DNA from: Hordeum vulgare subsp. vulgare
Taxonomy: Eukaryota; Streptophyta; Magnoliopsida; Poales; Poaceae
Assembly (NCBI RefSeq): GCF_904849725.1
Contig: NC_058519.1
Location: 539,532,316 to 539,596,315, forward strand
DNA: 64,000 bases
Direction: 5' to 3'
Position 1 is the stretch's first letter; every line of letters starts with the position of its first letter. Below the pieces are notes generated by a model, which worked only from the letters and a program-made list of their open reading frames with translations, was not told where the DNA came from and searched no databases. Both the position numbers and the translations under genes were made by a program. Shown here one piece after another: positions 22,599 to 35,466 of the stretch.

Positions 22599-24080
22599 TG
22601 ACACGTCTCCAACGTATCTATAATTTTTTATTGTTCCATGCTATTATATTATATGTTTTCGATGTTTTATATGCATTTATATGATGTTTTATATTATTTT
22701 TGGGACTAACCTATTAATCTAGAGCCTAGTGCCACTTTTTGTTTTTCCACGTTTTTAAATATTGCACATAAGGAATATTAAACGGAGTCCAAACAGAATA
22801 AAATCTCCATAAAGATTTTTCTTGGACCAGAAGACACGCAACAGACTTGGAGTAGGGGGCAAGGCAATTGCCGGGAGGCCACAAGCGTGCAAGGCGCGCC
22901 CTAGGGGGTGGCAGCGCCCCCTCGCTTGTGGGCCCCCTGCAGGTCTCCTAATCCCAATTCTTATCCAATAACTTCGCAAATATTACCGTATCGCCACAAA
23001 GAGCCATGAAAATACTTTTACGCCACCGGGATCCTCTATGTCTGAGAGATCCAGTGTGTGAGCCTTTTCTGGTAATCTGTCGGAGAGGGAATTGATCATG
23101 GAGGTCATCTACATCAACTCCATTGCCCCTGCGATGAAGCGTGAGTAGTTCACCAGAGACCCATCGGTCCATAGCTAGTAGCTAGATGACTTCGTCTCTC
23201 TCTTTAATCTTCAATACCATGTTCTTCATGATCTTCATGGAGATCTATCCGATGTAATACTATTTTGCGGTGTGTTTGTCGAGGTCCGATGAATTGTTAG
23301 TTTATGTTCAGATTATCTATGAATATTATTTGAGTCTCTTCGAATTACTGGTTTTGTTTTGCCAACTAGATTGGTAATTCTTGCAATGAGAGAAGTGCTT
23401 AGTTTTGGATTCAATCTTGCGGTGTCCTCACCCAGTGACAGTAGGGGTAGCAAGGCACGTATTTTATTGTTGCCATCGAGGATAAAAGATGGGGTTTTCA
23501 TCATATTTCTTGAGTTTATCCATCTACATCATGTCATCTTACTTAATGTGTTACTTTGTTCTTCATGAACTTAATAGTCTAGATGCTGGCAGGAGTCGGT
23601 CGATGTGTGGAGTAATAGTAGTAGAAGCAGAATCGTTGCCCTAGATATCTTCATGATTATTCGCTTTTCTATCAATTGCTCGACAGTAATTTGTTCACCC
23701 ACCACACTATTTTCCTTTATGAGAGAAGCCTCTAGTGAAACCTATGGCCCCGGGTCTATTTTCCATAATATATTTTCATATCTACAAACCCAAAATACCG
23801 AAAATACCTTGCTGCAATTTATTTACTTTTTCCGCCATATAATATATCTAACTCTATTAGATCTCATCCTTGCAAATAACTCTAAAGGGATTAACAACCC
23901 TTTTATAGCGTTGGGTCCAAGTGTTTGATTATTTGTGTAGGTACTACTATCAGAGCCTTGCTTGTTTCTCCTACTAGATTGATACCTTGGTTCTCAACAA
24001 AATGACGGAAATACTTATCTACTTTGCTGCATCACCCTTTCATCTTCATGGCAAAACCAACGCAAGATCAAGAGGTAGCA
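22599..24080 (+). repeat. Sabrina-like 3' LTR
   Basis: The 1482-bp LTR starts TGACACGTCTCCAACG (usual start TGATACGTCTCC) and ends CAAGAGGTAGCA. It contains the hairpin CCACAAGCG (22879-22887)/CGCTTGTGG (22923-22931), and the stretches CAGTGACAGTAGGGG and TTGGTTCTCAACAAAATGACGG typical of this family. The internal region precedes it and unrelated GC-rich coding-like DNA follows (24081), so it is a 3' LTR; TGTTG at 24081-24085 would be the target-site copy. Confidence 0.85.
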
Positions 24081-24719
24081 TGTTGCATGCAGCCGGACGA
24101 CATTCGTGGAGGAGGCGGGAAGAAGGCGTGCATTTCCCCCTCGGGACCGGCGCCGAGGCGTGTGATCCCCACGACCGTCAGGTAGGTCGTTCTTCCTTGA
24201 TTTTCTGGTTTGATCTTCGTTCTTTCCTTGCTTCTTTCTTATCCCGCATCCCTCATTGTGCATGGCCCCATGCACCCTCGGAAGGGCTTCCGAGGTAGGG
24301 GTACCTGCCGGCGGTGGAGGTGATGCGCCAAGGGGGTTGAGAGCCGAGGAGGAGCGTTTGCGCGCTCCCTGTCAGGAGCGGGAGATCGCCAAGCGGGCTC
24401 GATCGGCGGAGCAACGTCACCGGTGGGAGGATGTGGCGAAGGGGTCCAGGCTCGAAGCGGTCCATGTAGAGGGAGGAGCGGGTGACTGGATGCCATGAGG
24501 GAATGTCCCGGCCACGTTGTCATCGTGCGCGGAGAGGCAAGCCGAAACCGACGCCCGTGCTGCGGTGGAGGAGCGCGTGGCCCCCGACGCAAAGCGGACC
24601 CTGACCGAAGACACACCAATCGTAGAGGTTCCCCGAGGCTCGAAGGCGACCATGCGGACATTACTGGCATGAGGCGAGACGAAGACGGAGGAACTAGAGG
24701 AGACGGAGCCGGAGATGGC
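24081..24719 (+). pseudogene. Coding remnant of a spliced retroelement gene, part 1
   Basis: GC-rich DNA with exon-like character. An exon reading GGGKKACISPSGPAPRR ends at a splice-donor-like GTAGGT at 24182, followed by a T-rich intron-like stretch. Further right, Glu/Arg-rich text (AEEERLRAPCQEREIAKRA) suggests a coiled coil. It continues at 37235 after the BARE-like insertion. Its organisation resembles the antisense gene of the Tat element at 52831-56301 and the remnants at 37235-38747 and 59613-59864, so I infer one broken PF04195-type gene, but no domain is diagnostic here. Confidence 0.4.
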
Positions 24720-24724
24720 AACAG
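24720..24724. repeat. Target site duplication AACAG, left copy
   Basis: AACAG precedes the LTR start at 24725 and recurs at 37230-37234 after the LTR end, a perfect 5-bp duplication for the BARE-like element. Confidence 0.92.
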
Positions 24725-26491
24725 TGTCGGAAATATGCCCCAGAGGCAATAATAAAATGGTTATTATCATATTTAGATGTTCATGATAATCGTCTATTGT
24801 TCATGCTATAATTGTGTTAACAGGAAACAGTAATACATGTGTGAATAAATAGATCACAATGTGTCCCTAGCAAGCCTCTAGTTGGCTAGCTCGTTAGTCA
24901 ATAGATGATCATGGTTTCCTGGTCATGGGCATTAGATGTCATTGATAACGGGATCACATCATTGGGAGAATGATGTGATGGACAAGACCCAATCCTAAGC
25001 GTAGCACTAGATCGTATTTTTCGTATGCTAAAGCTTTTCCAATGTCAAGTGTCTTTTCCTTCGACCTTGAGATTGTGCAACTCCCGGATACCGTAGGAGT
25101 GCTTTGGGTGTATCAAACGTCACAATGTAACTGGGTGACTATAAAGGTGCACTACGGGTACCTCTGAAAGTGTTTGTTGGGTTGGTACGAATTGAGATCG
25201 GGAATTCTCACTCCGTGTGACGGAGAGGTATCTCTGGGCCACTCGGTAGAACATTATCATGAGCTCAATGTGACTAAGGAGTTAGTCACGCGATGAGGTG
25301 CTACGGAATGAGTAAAGAGACTTGCCGGTAATGAGATTGAACAAGGTATAGGTATACCGACGATCGAATCTCGGGCAAGTTCTATACCGACAAACAAAGG
25401 GAATTGTATACGGGATTGATTGAATCCTTGACATCGTGGTTCATCTGATGACATCATCGTGGAACGTGTGGGAGGCACCATGGGTATCCAGATCCCGCTG
25501 ATGGTTATTGGCCGGAGAGCGTCTCGGTCATGTCTACATGCTTCCCGAACCCTTAGGGTCTACACACTTAAGGTTCGATGACGCTAGGGTTATAGGGAAT
25601 TGTTATACGAGGTTACCGACGATGTTCGGAGTCCCGGATGATATCCCGGACGTCACGAGGATCTCCGAAATGGTCCGGAGGTAAAGATTGATATATAGGA
25701 TGGATGGGTTTGGACGCCGGAAATGTTTCGGGCACCACTCGCAAAGTGTCGGGACCACCGGAAGGGTTCCGGAGGCCCACCGGGAGGGGCCACAAGCCCC
25801 GGAGGGCTACATGGGCCAAGTGCGGGAGGGAACGAGCCCCTAGGTGGGCTGGTGCGCCCCCCACACCCAGCCCATGCGCACCAGAGAGGGAGGGAGGGGA
25901 AACCCTAGGCGCAGGGGAGGGCCAAGGCCCACCTAGGGCGCCGCCCCCCCTTTCCCTACCCTGGCCGCCGCCCCCCTCTCCCATCTGGGCTGCCGCACCA
26001 CCTAGGGTGGGAACCCTAGGGGTGGTGCACCCCCCTCCCCCCCTCCTATAAATAGTGGGGGTTTTGGGGCTGTTTCACACACGGTTTCCCATCTCCCTCG
26101 GCGCACCCCTGCCCCCCTTCTTCCTCCTCTGTGCCGGTGCTTGGCGAAGCCCTGCCGGGAGACCTCGTCTCTCCATCGACACCACGCGATCTTGCTTCCG
26201 GAGATCTTCCCCAACCTCTCCCTCCTCCTTGTTGGATCAAGGTGCGGGAGACGTCACCGGGCTGCACGTGTGTTGAACGCGGAGGTGCCGTGGTTCGGCA
26301 CTAGATCGGAATCACACCGCGATCTGAATCGCCGCGAGTACGACTCCATCAACCGCGTTCTAGCAACGCTTCCGCTTAGTGATCTTCAAAGGTATGAAGA
26401 TGCACTCACCTCTCTCTCGTTGCTGGTCTCTCCGTAGGAAGATCTGAATATGCGTAGGAAATTTTTTGAATTTATGCTACGTTCCCCAATT
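24725..26491 (+). repeat. 5' LTR of the BARE-like element
   Basis: The 1767-bp LTR starts TGTCGGAAATATGCCC and ends CCCCAATT where the 3' LTR has CCCCAACA, so the terminal CA is mutated to TT. TATAAATAG at 26047-26055 matches the family's known TATA box position. GC-rich chance frames (25613-26050) are not genes. Confidence 0.93.
26047..26055 (+). promoter_or_regulatory. TATA box of the BARE-like 5' LTR
   Basis: TATAAATAG is followed about 40 bp later by CACACACGGTTTCCC. The same box is at 36786-36794 in the 3' LTR. BARE-1 LTRs are known to carry functional TATA promoters in this region. Confidence 0.7.
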
Positions 26492-26492
26492 G

Positions 26493-26505
26493 TGGCATCA
26501 GAGCC
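26493..26505 (+). other. Primer binding site of the BARE-like element
   Basis: TGGCATCAGAGCC, one base after the LTR end, complementary to the initiator tRNA-Met 3' end with one mismatch (TGGTATC expected). Confidence 0.85.
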
Positions 26506-27748
26506 AGGTTTTCCATTCGTAGATTCTATGCACGAGTAGACCACAAAAGGTTGTGGGCGATGATTTGTCAATTTCTTGCCTCTACTAGTATTATTCTTTT
26601 CCGGCGGTATTGTGGGATGAAGCGGCCCGGACCGACCTTACACGTACGCTTACGTGAGACTGGTTCCACCGACAGACATGCACACCGTGCATAAAGGTGG
26701 TTAGCGGGTGTCTGTCTCTCCCACTCTAGTCGGATTGGATTTGATGAAAAGGGTCCTTACAAAGGGTAAATAGCTTTGGCATATCATCGTTGTGGCTGTC
26801 ACGTAGGTAAGAAGGCTATCTTGCTAGAAACCCAAATCAGCCACATAAAACTTGCAACAACAATTAGAGGACGTCTAACTTGTTTTTGCAGGGTTTGACA
26901 TGTGATGTGATATGGCCAAAGTTGTGATGTTGCATGTATGATGTATGAGATGATCATGTTATTGTAATAGGTTTCATGACTTGCATGTCGATGAGTATGA
27001 CAATCGGCAGGAGCCATAGGAGTTGTCTTAATTTATTGTATGAGATGCAACGCCATGTGCTTACTACTTTTACTTCATTGCTAACGGTTAGCTATAGTAG
27101 TAGTGATACTAGTGGTTGGCGTGATGACTTCACGGAGACACGATGATGGAGATCATGAGGATGGAGATCATGGTGTCACGCCGGTGACGATGATGATCAT
27201 GCGATGCCTGAAGATGGAGATCGAAAGAGCAAAGATGATAATGGCCATATCATGTCACTATATGATTGCATTGTGATGTTTATCATGTTTTCATCATATT
27301 GCTGCATAATAAGATGATCCCTCTTAAAATTTCGAGAACATATTCACCTAAGTGTGCACCGTTGCGAAGGATCGTTGTCTCGAAGCACCACGTGATGATC
27401 GGGTGTGATAGATTCTAACGTTCGCATACAACGGGTGTAAGCCAGATTTACACACGCGAAACACCTAGGTTGACTCGACGAGCTTAGCATGTACAGACAT
27501 GACCTCGAATACAAGAGTCCGAAAGGTCGAACATGAGTCGTATGGTTGAATACGATCAGCATGAAGTTGCTCACCATGGTGACTAATCCGTCTCACGTGA
27601 TGATCGGACACGGGTTACTCAACATGGATCATGTATCACTTAGATGACTAGAGGGATGTCGATTTAAGTGGGAGTTCATACTTAATTTGATTAAATCAAC
27701 TTAATTGTCATGAACTTAGTCTAAAATTTGTCTTTATAAGTATTGTAG
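26506..27748 (+). other. Untranslated leader of the BARE-like element
   Basis: No supported ORF in 1.24 kb. The long leader between primer site and gag is usual in this family. It contains short repeats of GATGATGGAGATCATG type (27138-27230) and probably the packaging and dimerisation signals known from BARE elements, which I cannot place exactly. Confidence 0.7.
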
Positions 27749-30700
27749 ATGGCCAACGTCAACCTCAATTTCAACGCATTCCTAGAGAAAAACAAGTTGA
27801 AAGATGATGGTAGCAACTATGCGGACTGGGTTCGCAACTTGAAGCTCATCCTTGAAGCAACTAAAAAGGCTTATGTCCTTGATGCCCTGCTAGGTGACCC
27901 TCCCTCTCCCACAGCAGCCCAGGACATTCTGAACGTCTGGCAAACGCGGAGTGATGAATACTCTCTGGTTAGGTGTGGCATGTTATACAGTTTAGAAACG
28001 GGGCTCCAAAAGCGTTTTGAGCAACACGGTGCATATGAGATGTTCCACGAGCTGAAGCTAGTTTTTCAAGCTCATGCCCGTGTCGAGAGATATGAAGTCT
28101 CCGACAAGTTCTTTAGCTGTAAGATGGAGGAGAACAGTTCTGTCAGTGAGCACATACTCAAAATGTCTGGGTTACACGGTCGTCTGACTTCACTTGGAGT
28201 CGAACTTCCGGATGATGCTATAATTGACAGAATCCTCCAGTCTCTCCCACCAAGCTACAAAGGTTTTGTGCTGAACTACAACATGCAAGGGATGGAGAAG
28301 ACCATTCCCGAGTTGTACTCGATGCTCAAGTCTGCAGAAGTAGAAATCAAGAAAGAGCATCAAGTGTTGATGGTCAACAAGACCACTAGTTTCAAGAAGG
28401 GCAAGGGTAAGAAGAAATTCAAGAAAGACGGCAAAGCCGTTGCCGCGCCCTGTAAGCCAGATGCTGGGAAGAAGAAAAAGAATGGACCCAAGCCTGAGAC
28501 TGGGTGCTTCTATTGTAAGGGAAAGGGTCACTAGAAGCGGAACTGCCCCAAATACTTAGCGGACAAGAAGGCCGGCAACGTTAAAGGTATATGTGATATA
28601 CATGTTATTGATGTGTACCTTACCAGCGCTCGTAGTAGCTCATGGGTATTTGATAATGGTGTTGTTGCTCACATTTGCAACTCAAAGCAGGAACTGCGGA
28701 ATAAGCGGAGACTGGCCAAGGACGAGGTGACGATGCGCGTCGGGAATGGCTCCAAGGTCGATGTGATCGCCGTCGGCACGCTACCTCTACATCTACCATC
28801 GGGATTAGTTTTAAACCTTAATAATTGTTATTTAGTACCAGCTTTGAGCATGAATATTGTATCAGGGTCTTGCTTAATGCGAGACGGCTACTCATTTAAG
28901 TCAGAGAATAATGGTTGTTCTATTTATATGAGTGATATGTTTTATGGTCATGCTCCGCTTGTGAATGGTTTATTCTTGATGAATCTCGATCATGATGTTA
29001 CGCATATTCATAGTGTGAGTACCAAAAGATGTAAAGTTGATAATGATAGTCCCACATACTTGTGGCACTTCCGCCTTGGTCATATCGGCGTTAAGCGCAT
29101 GAAGAAGCTCCATACTGATGGACTATTAGAGTCTCTTGACTTTGAATCATTTGACACATGTGAACCGTGCCTCATGGGCAAGATGACTAAGACTCCATTC
29201 TCAGGAATAATGGAGAGATCAACCGACTTATTGGAAATAATACATACTGATGTGTGTGGTCCAATGAACGTTGAAGCTCGCGGTGGCTATCGTTATGTTC
29301 TCGCTCTCACCGATGATTTGAGTAGGTATGGGTATATCTACTTGATGAATCACAAATCTGAGACATTTGAAAAGTTCAAGGAATTTCAGAGTGAGGTCGA
29401 GAATCAACGTGACAGAAAAATTAAGTGTCTACGATCTGATCGTGGAGGAGAATATTTGAGTCACAAGTTTGGCACACACCTAAGGAAGTGTGGAATCGTT
29501 TCACAACTGACGTCGCCTGGCACACTGCAACGCAACAGAGTGTCTGAATGTCGTAATCGCACTTTATTAGATATGGTACTATCTATGATTTCTCTTACCG
29601 ACTTACCACTATCATTTTGGGGATACGCATTAGAAACTGCAGCTTTCACTTTAAATAGGGCACCGTCTAAATCCGTTGAGACGACACCGTATAACTGTGG
29701 TTTGGCAAGAAACCTAAGTTGTCGTTTCTTAAAGTTTGGGGCTGCGATGCTTATGTGAAGAAACTTCAACCAGAAAATCTCGAACCCAAAGCGGAGAAAT
29801 GCGTATTCATAGGATACCCTAAGGAAACTATTGGGTATACCTTCTATCTTAGATCTGAAGGTAAAACCTTTGTTGCCAAGAACGGATCCTTTCTAGAGAA
29901 AGAGTTTCTCTCGAAAGAAGTATGTGGGAGGAAGGTAGAACTTGATGAGGTAATTGCACCCCCTCTCGAACAGGATAGTAGCGCAGCGCGGGAAGTTGTT
30001 CCTGTGGCGCCTACACCAACTGAAGAGGAAGTTAATGATAATGATCATGAAGCTTCGGATCAAGTTACTACTGAGCCACGAAGGTCCACAAGGGTACGCT
30101 CCGCACCAGAGTGGTACGGCAACCCTGTATTGGAAATCATGTTGTTAGACAACGGTGAACCTTCGAACTATGAAGAAGCGATGGCGGGACCGGATTCCAA
30201 CAGATGGCTTGAACCTATGAAATCCGAGATAGGATCCATGTATGAGAACAAAGTATGGACTTTGGTGGACTTGCCCGATGACCGGCGAGCCATAGAAAAT
30301 AAATGGATCTTCAAGAAGAAGACTCATGCAAACGGTAATGTAACCGTTTATAAAGCTCGACTTGTCGCAATGGGTTTTCGACAAATTCAAGGAATTGACT
30401 ACGAAGAGACTTTCTCTCCCGTAGCGAAGCTGAAATCAGTCCGAATCATGTTAGCAATTGCCGCCTTTTATGATTATGAAATTTGGCAAATGGACGTCAA
30501 AACAGCGTTCCTTAACGAGAACCTTAAGGAAGAGTTGTATATGTTGCAACCAGAAGGTTTTGTCGACCCTAAGCGTGCTAACAAAGTGTGCAAGCTCCAG
30601 CGCTCCATCTACGGGTTGGTGCAAGCATCTCCGAGTTGGAACTTTCGCTTTAATGAGGTGATTAAAGCGGTTGGATTCATACAGGTTTACGGAGAAGCCT

Positions 30701-31716
30701 GTATGTACAAGAAAGTGAGTGGGAGCTCTGTAGCTTTCCTCATACTATATGTGGATGACATATTATTGATGGGGAATAATATAGAGATGTTGGAGAGCAT
30801 AAAGGCGTATTTGAACAATAGTTTTTCAATGAAGGACCTTGGAGAAGCTGCATACATATTAGGCATTAAGATCTATAGAGATAGATCGAGACGCCTCATA
30901 GGTCTTTCGCAAAGTACATACCTTGACAAAATATTGAAGAAGTTCAATATGGAAAACTCAAAGAAAGGGTTCTTGCCAGTTTTGCAAGGTATGAGATCGA
31001 GTAAGACTCAGTCGCCGACCACGGCAGCAGATAGAGAGAAGATGAGTTATGTCCCCTACGCTTCAGTCGTAGGCTCTCTTATGTATGCCATGCTGTGTAC
31101 CAGACCTGATATAAACCTTGCCATAAGTTTGGTAGGGAGGTACCAAAGTGATCCTGGTATGGAACACTGGACAGCGGTCAAGAATATCCTTAAGTACCTG
31201 AAAAGGACTAAGGAAATGTTTCTCGTTTATGGAGGTGACGAAGAGCTCGTCGTAAAGGGTTACATCGACGCTAGCTTCGACATAGATCCGGATGACTCTA
31301 AGTCACAGACCGGATACGTATATGTTTTGAATGGTGGGTCAGTGAGCTGGTGCAGCAGCAAGCAAGAAGTCGTGGCAGCATCTACATGTGAAGCGGAGTA
31401 CATAGCTGCTTCGGAAGCGGCTCATGAAGGAATTTGGATGAAGGAGCTCATCACCGACCTTGGAGTGATTCCAAGCGCATCGGGTCCAATGACACTCTTC
31501 TGTGATAACACTGGGGCCATTGCCATAGCCAAGGAGCCCATGTTTCACCGAAAGATGAAGCACATCAAACGCCGCTACAACTCCATCCAGGACCATGTCC
31601 AGAGTGGAGTAATAGAGATTTGTATAGTACATACGGATCTGAATGTTGCAGACCCGTTGACTAAACCTCTTCCACGAGCAAAACATGATCAACACCATAA
31701 TGCCATGAGTGTGTAG
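27749..31716 (+). pseudogene. BARE-like copia gag-pol polyprotein, broken
   Basis: The frame starts at ATG 27749 (MANVNLNFNAFLEKNKL). Domains in order: copia Gag (UBN2-like); zinc knuckle from 28505, cut by TAG at 28532-28534 right after its His; protease at 28652-28660, where the catalytic D-T-G reads D-N-G; integrase with WHFRLGH and CEPC (HHCC), then Asp, Asp, Glu in HTDVCGP, RSDRGGEY and VSECRNR; a 1-base deletion near 29693; reverse transcriptase with WQMDVKTAFLN and YVDD at 30748-30759; RNase H with GYIDASFD, EAEYIAASEA and FCDNTGA. The frame keeps phase across the TAG, so that lesion is one substitution. The last codons are cut by the solo LTR at 31712; the apparent stop at 31714-31716 belongs to that LTR and the native end lies beyond it. 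Confidence 0.95.
31707..31711. repeat. Target site duplication GAGTG, left copy
   Basis: GAGTG precedes TGTAGCGACCC at 31712 and recurs at 35410-35414 after the terminal GGGATGTTACA. The perfect match proves a single insertion of the LTR into the copia element. Confidence 0.92.
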
Positions 31717-34700
31717 CGACCCGACTCAAGACGAGTCAAGCCTCTATGTTTCTGTGCCATCCCTGGATCAGTATGCTGGCACACACAGTACATCAATGTA
31801 TATATCAAAGTGCAATCACATGTAAATAGCGTAAAACTGATATATACCTTAAATATTTCAGCGGAAGCAGTCAAGGGAGTGGAGTCCCAATAAACACCAA
31901 CGGCAAGTTGAGTGTAGATCGTAACCCTGAATCGTACTCTTACCCGTCGAAGAAAAATATCTGCAACATAAGACGTTGCAGCTGTGTAGGTCAGCATACT
32001 GAATATGCCGGCAAGTCACATATGAGAGGGGGTAAAATATCATCTATACTATATGCATATATGGCAGGTGGTGTTGTAAGTTTTTAGCGTAAAGCAAAAT
32101 TTTCTCCTACAACAAGAGGGGCTAAAAGCAATATATTACTACAAAGGTTGGTTGTTAACGAGATGGTTCCGCCAACCAGTTCTTGTACCCGAGTTGTCAA
32201 TAATTACCCTCATCAAAAATATATAATGGTGTTGAGAAATCCAGATAACTTTAGTTCCTTTGGCTCAAGTTGTCCATGACCGTGGACACGGCTAATCGAT
32301 TAGGTTTGAGTACTCTGCAGAGTTTTGCACACGTTCCCCACAAGATTTGATCGCCTCCGTGTATGTTCTCGCACTTCAGGGTGTTTGAAGACCGGATGAT
32401 CAAAACATGGTCTTTCAACGGGTCCCTCTGAATCCCTGTCGGTGCCCATCCAATCCTACCGTTCTTCTACATCTGCTAGCACCACCTGTCCAGAGTCGCC
32501 GCGTTGTCCAACCAAGCCAGAGCCCATAATGACTTGTGGCTGTGCAGGTAAGCCTTGGGTCTTGAAAATATCCGTCCGTCTCTTTGAGCCTGGGTGAAGC
32601 TTTCCGGAGGATGTCATGGCCTCTCCAGCATCCCGGGTCATCCACTGGTTTCTCCAGGGAGCCGATCAACCGTCCTTCACCCAGAGTTGCATTGCGTCCT
32701 GAGGTCTTGAAAAGTCTTGACTTAACCGGTCTTGGTTATTGAATTATTCTCGCATCACTCGTGATAAACTCTCAACCAGAATCTCGTCTACTCAAGCATA
32801 GCAATATGAAATTTGTCGTCCCGGACAAGTAACGGGGTTGTTGGGTGCCTAACACATGATACTACAATATGTAACCATAATTTCCAAGTACCTAGTGAGC
32901 ATGCAGTTGGGCATAGGATGGTAGAACTACGATGCATAAAACATAGGTGATCCATGATCAAATGACTTGCCTGGCGATGTTGACGAAGAAGAATTTTTCG
33001 AGAAATAACTTGATAGACTACTCGCCACTCTCCGATGAAATCTATATAACAAACATATCATTCACATAAGCACTCATACTAGCAATCATTCTAGCAATCA
33101 AAACAAAAGAGAGAGCGAATAAGAATCCGAAAGAAACTTCACTAAAACTAGGAGTCTTCTACTACATCAACCACTAAATAAATTTTGTCTAACAGAAAAA
33201 TAAAATACTTAAATAACAGGGAACTAAGATATAAATTTAACTAAGATAAAATAGAGTATTTTTCACAAAACTTTTTGAAAGTATTTCCAAACGGGATTTG
33301 AAACAGTGGTGAAACCAATTGCAAGTTACTAAGGAACTAGAATTGATTTCATGATAACAAATACACATAAAAATCAAAACTTGTTGCAAACCTACTGGTA
33401 ACTAATAGAAACAAAACATAATCTTTCTGAAATATAAAAGAAAATAATTTAAAAGCAATTATAGAAAAGTAATTAGCCGTAATCCTAAAAGAGGTGAAAC
33501 AGAAATTGTTTCACAAGAAGCAATGAGCTAAAATACTCAAATAAATATAAAAGAGGTGAAACAGAAATTGTTTCACAGAAATTGTTTCACTAGTGCTCAG
33601 TAGCAAAAGGAATCAAATTAAAGCTATTTTTAAACTCCTGGAATAAGCAAAACAAGGTTTAAACTAAATCTGATCTAATTCAAATTTGAAAATTTCAAAC
33701 ATAGAGACATTATATGTTTTTAAAAATTACAGACAAATTGTGATCTACTGGAAAAAGTTTAAACTCCATTGGAGTTGTGGATCAAAAGTTATGAGCAAAA
33801 GAAAATTTAAACTTTCTCTGTTTTGGAATTAAAACAGAAAAAGAAAAATTGATTTCTAATCGGACAGGGTACACGTGGCGCTCCCTGGTTGGCTGGAATA
33901 GTGTTTGCTGTGGGGAAAACTGACAAACGGACGCTATTTAACTAAAAACTCCGGCTAACTAATAAGTAAAGAAAAACCGGCTCGGTCTTTTAACTAAAAC
34001 CGAAGGGGTATCTGCAATCTAATCTAACGCGTATATTTCAGATTCAACGGCTACGGGAGGGGGTGATGGGGTGCTCACAGGGACTGCCGGCGATGGCCCT
34101 GTTCCAGCGAGGCAGAGGAGTGGCGGTGGTCGGGGTGGGCTCTCCGGCGATCTCCAGCAGCGTCCGAAGGTCCAGGAAGATGGCTGAGCTCCTCCTGCGT
34201 CCGTTGGCAGTCTCGGCAGGGCGCGTGGGCGACGAGGGCAAGCTCCTCGAGCTCGGGGCCTTCGGGTGGAGGTCGGGCTCCGGCGAGGCGGTGGCGGAGG
34301 CGGCTGGGTGTAGGGCTCGGGGTTTTGGGGAGGGGAATGGAGCGCGGAGGGGGCGGCGGTTTCTCTGGTGGCGGCAGGGGGCGCGGGGAGGTGCGGCGGC
34401 TAGCTGTAGAGGCTCCCGGAGCTTCGGCTCCCGCGAGGTGGTGGCGGGGCGGTGGAGCTTGGGCAGGGGCGGCGAGGAGGGGGAACGGGGCGAGGAGAGG
34501 GGCTCGTGGCCGGCTTAAATAGGGGGAGGGGTGCTCGGGATGGTAGGAGGAGGGGGATCCGAGGCGAGATCGGCCGGCCGGCGTGGATGGCAGGGGATCT
34601 GGCGTGGGAAGGAAAGAGAGAGGAGGGAGAGAAGGAAGGAGGAAGAAGGGGTCGGTCGGGGGAGTGGGTCGGACGCGGGCCCCACTGGGCAGAGAGAGAG

Positions 34701-35409
34701 AGGGGGTGGCGCGAGGCTCGGTCGACCGGATCCTAAGGGATTCGGTCCCGGGCCAAAAGATATAGGCCGATTCGGCTATAAAGCGCCCGAGGGGCTTTCC
34801 TAAATAAAAAAACTTTCCCGATTTTTTTGATTTTTAATAAAACAGAAACTAAAAGGAATAAAAGGAAACAAAATAAAATAATTAATATAGGGTATTATAT
34901 ACCAAAATTTTCAGAAAAATATCCTCTACTCGATTAACATTTTTCCAAAGCAAAAATAAAAACTTTTAAAATAAAGTTTTTTTTCTTCACAAAATCCCCT
35001 CAATGCTTTATTTCTTTTTGGCAATCATTTTCACAATAAAATTTGGCTTTCTTGGCTCAAAATATTTCCAAAGTGCCCCTGGTTTTGGAGGGTCATATTC
35101 CTCCTCTCTTTCTTGCTTGCAAGAAATTATTTCCCGGCACTTCTTGCACGAAAAAAACAAATAGAAATGCAAAAGAATTCAAATGCAAATCTCCGTTCAA
35201 ATTCTTTATAGTTGAAGAAGTCACGTCATCTTCTCTCTTTGCTTTTAAATGATTGAATATGAATTCACCGGAGAAGGGGAAAGTCATTTTATTCCCTCTC
35301 ATTCAAAAGTTTTGAAAAGTTTCAAATTCTCATTCAAGTTTCAATCACTCAAGCAAGCAAACAAACAAACTAATAATTTTATTTATATTCCAAAATTTGG
35401 GATGTTACA
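31712..35409 (-). mobile_element. Solo LTR of the chromovirus family, reverse orientation
   Basis: Read on the minus strand it starts TGTAACATCCCAA (at 35409) and ends GTCGCTACA (at 31712), the termini of the LTR at 18557-21601, with long internal matches. There is no internal domain and the flanks are a perfect GAGTG duplication, so it arose by LTR-LTR recombination after a full element inserted. At 3698 bp it is about 650 bp longer than the other LTR, mostly in the GC-rich middle and the AT-rich start. A TATTTAAG box lies near 34515 on the minus strand. The G/R-rich frames at 34063-34803 are chance frames of the GC block. Confidence 0.92.
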
Positions 35410-35414
35410 GAGTG
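35410..35414. repeat. Target site duplication GAGTG, right copy
   Basis: Matches 31707-31711 exactly; the copia sequence resumes directly after it. Confidence 0.92.
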
Positions 35415-35466
35415 TTCGATACATCACAATGTAACTAGATTATTGACTCTAGTGCAAGTGGGAGAC
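35415..35466 (+). other. 3' end and polypurine tract of the BARE-like element
   Basis: The last codons of pol and the short untranslated end lead to AAGTGGGAGAC, the family's polypurine tract, directly before the 3' LTR at 35467. Confidence 0.85.

Noticed and set aside
24239..24752. Overlapping ORFs on both strands taken as a host gene
   Set aside because: The exon-like DNA is GC-rich with stops in the protein-like frame and is better explained as a retroelement gene remnant.
25613..26437. Pro/Gly-rich ORFs, repeated at 36327-37015
   Set aside because: They are parts of the BARE-like LTR around its TATA box, present in both LTRs with different frames.
34063..34803. Gly/Arg-rich ORFs
   Set aside because: The same GC-rich block in the reverse-oriented solo LTR; no family match and no conserved frame between the two LTRs.
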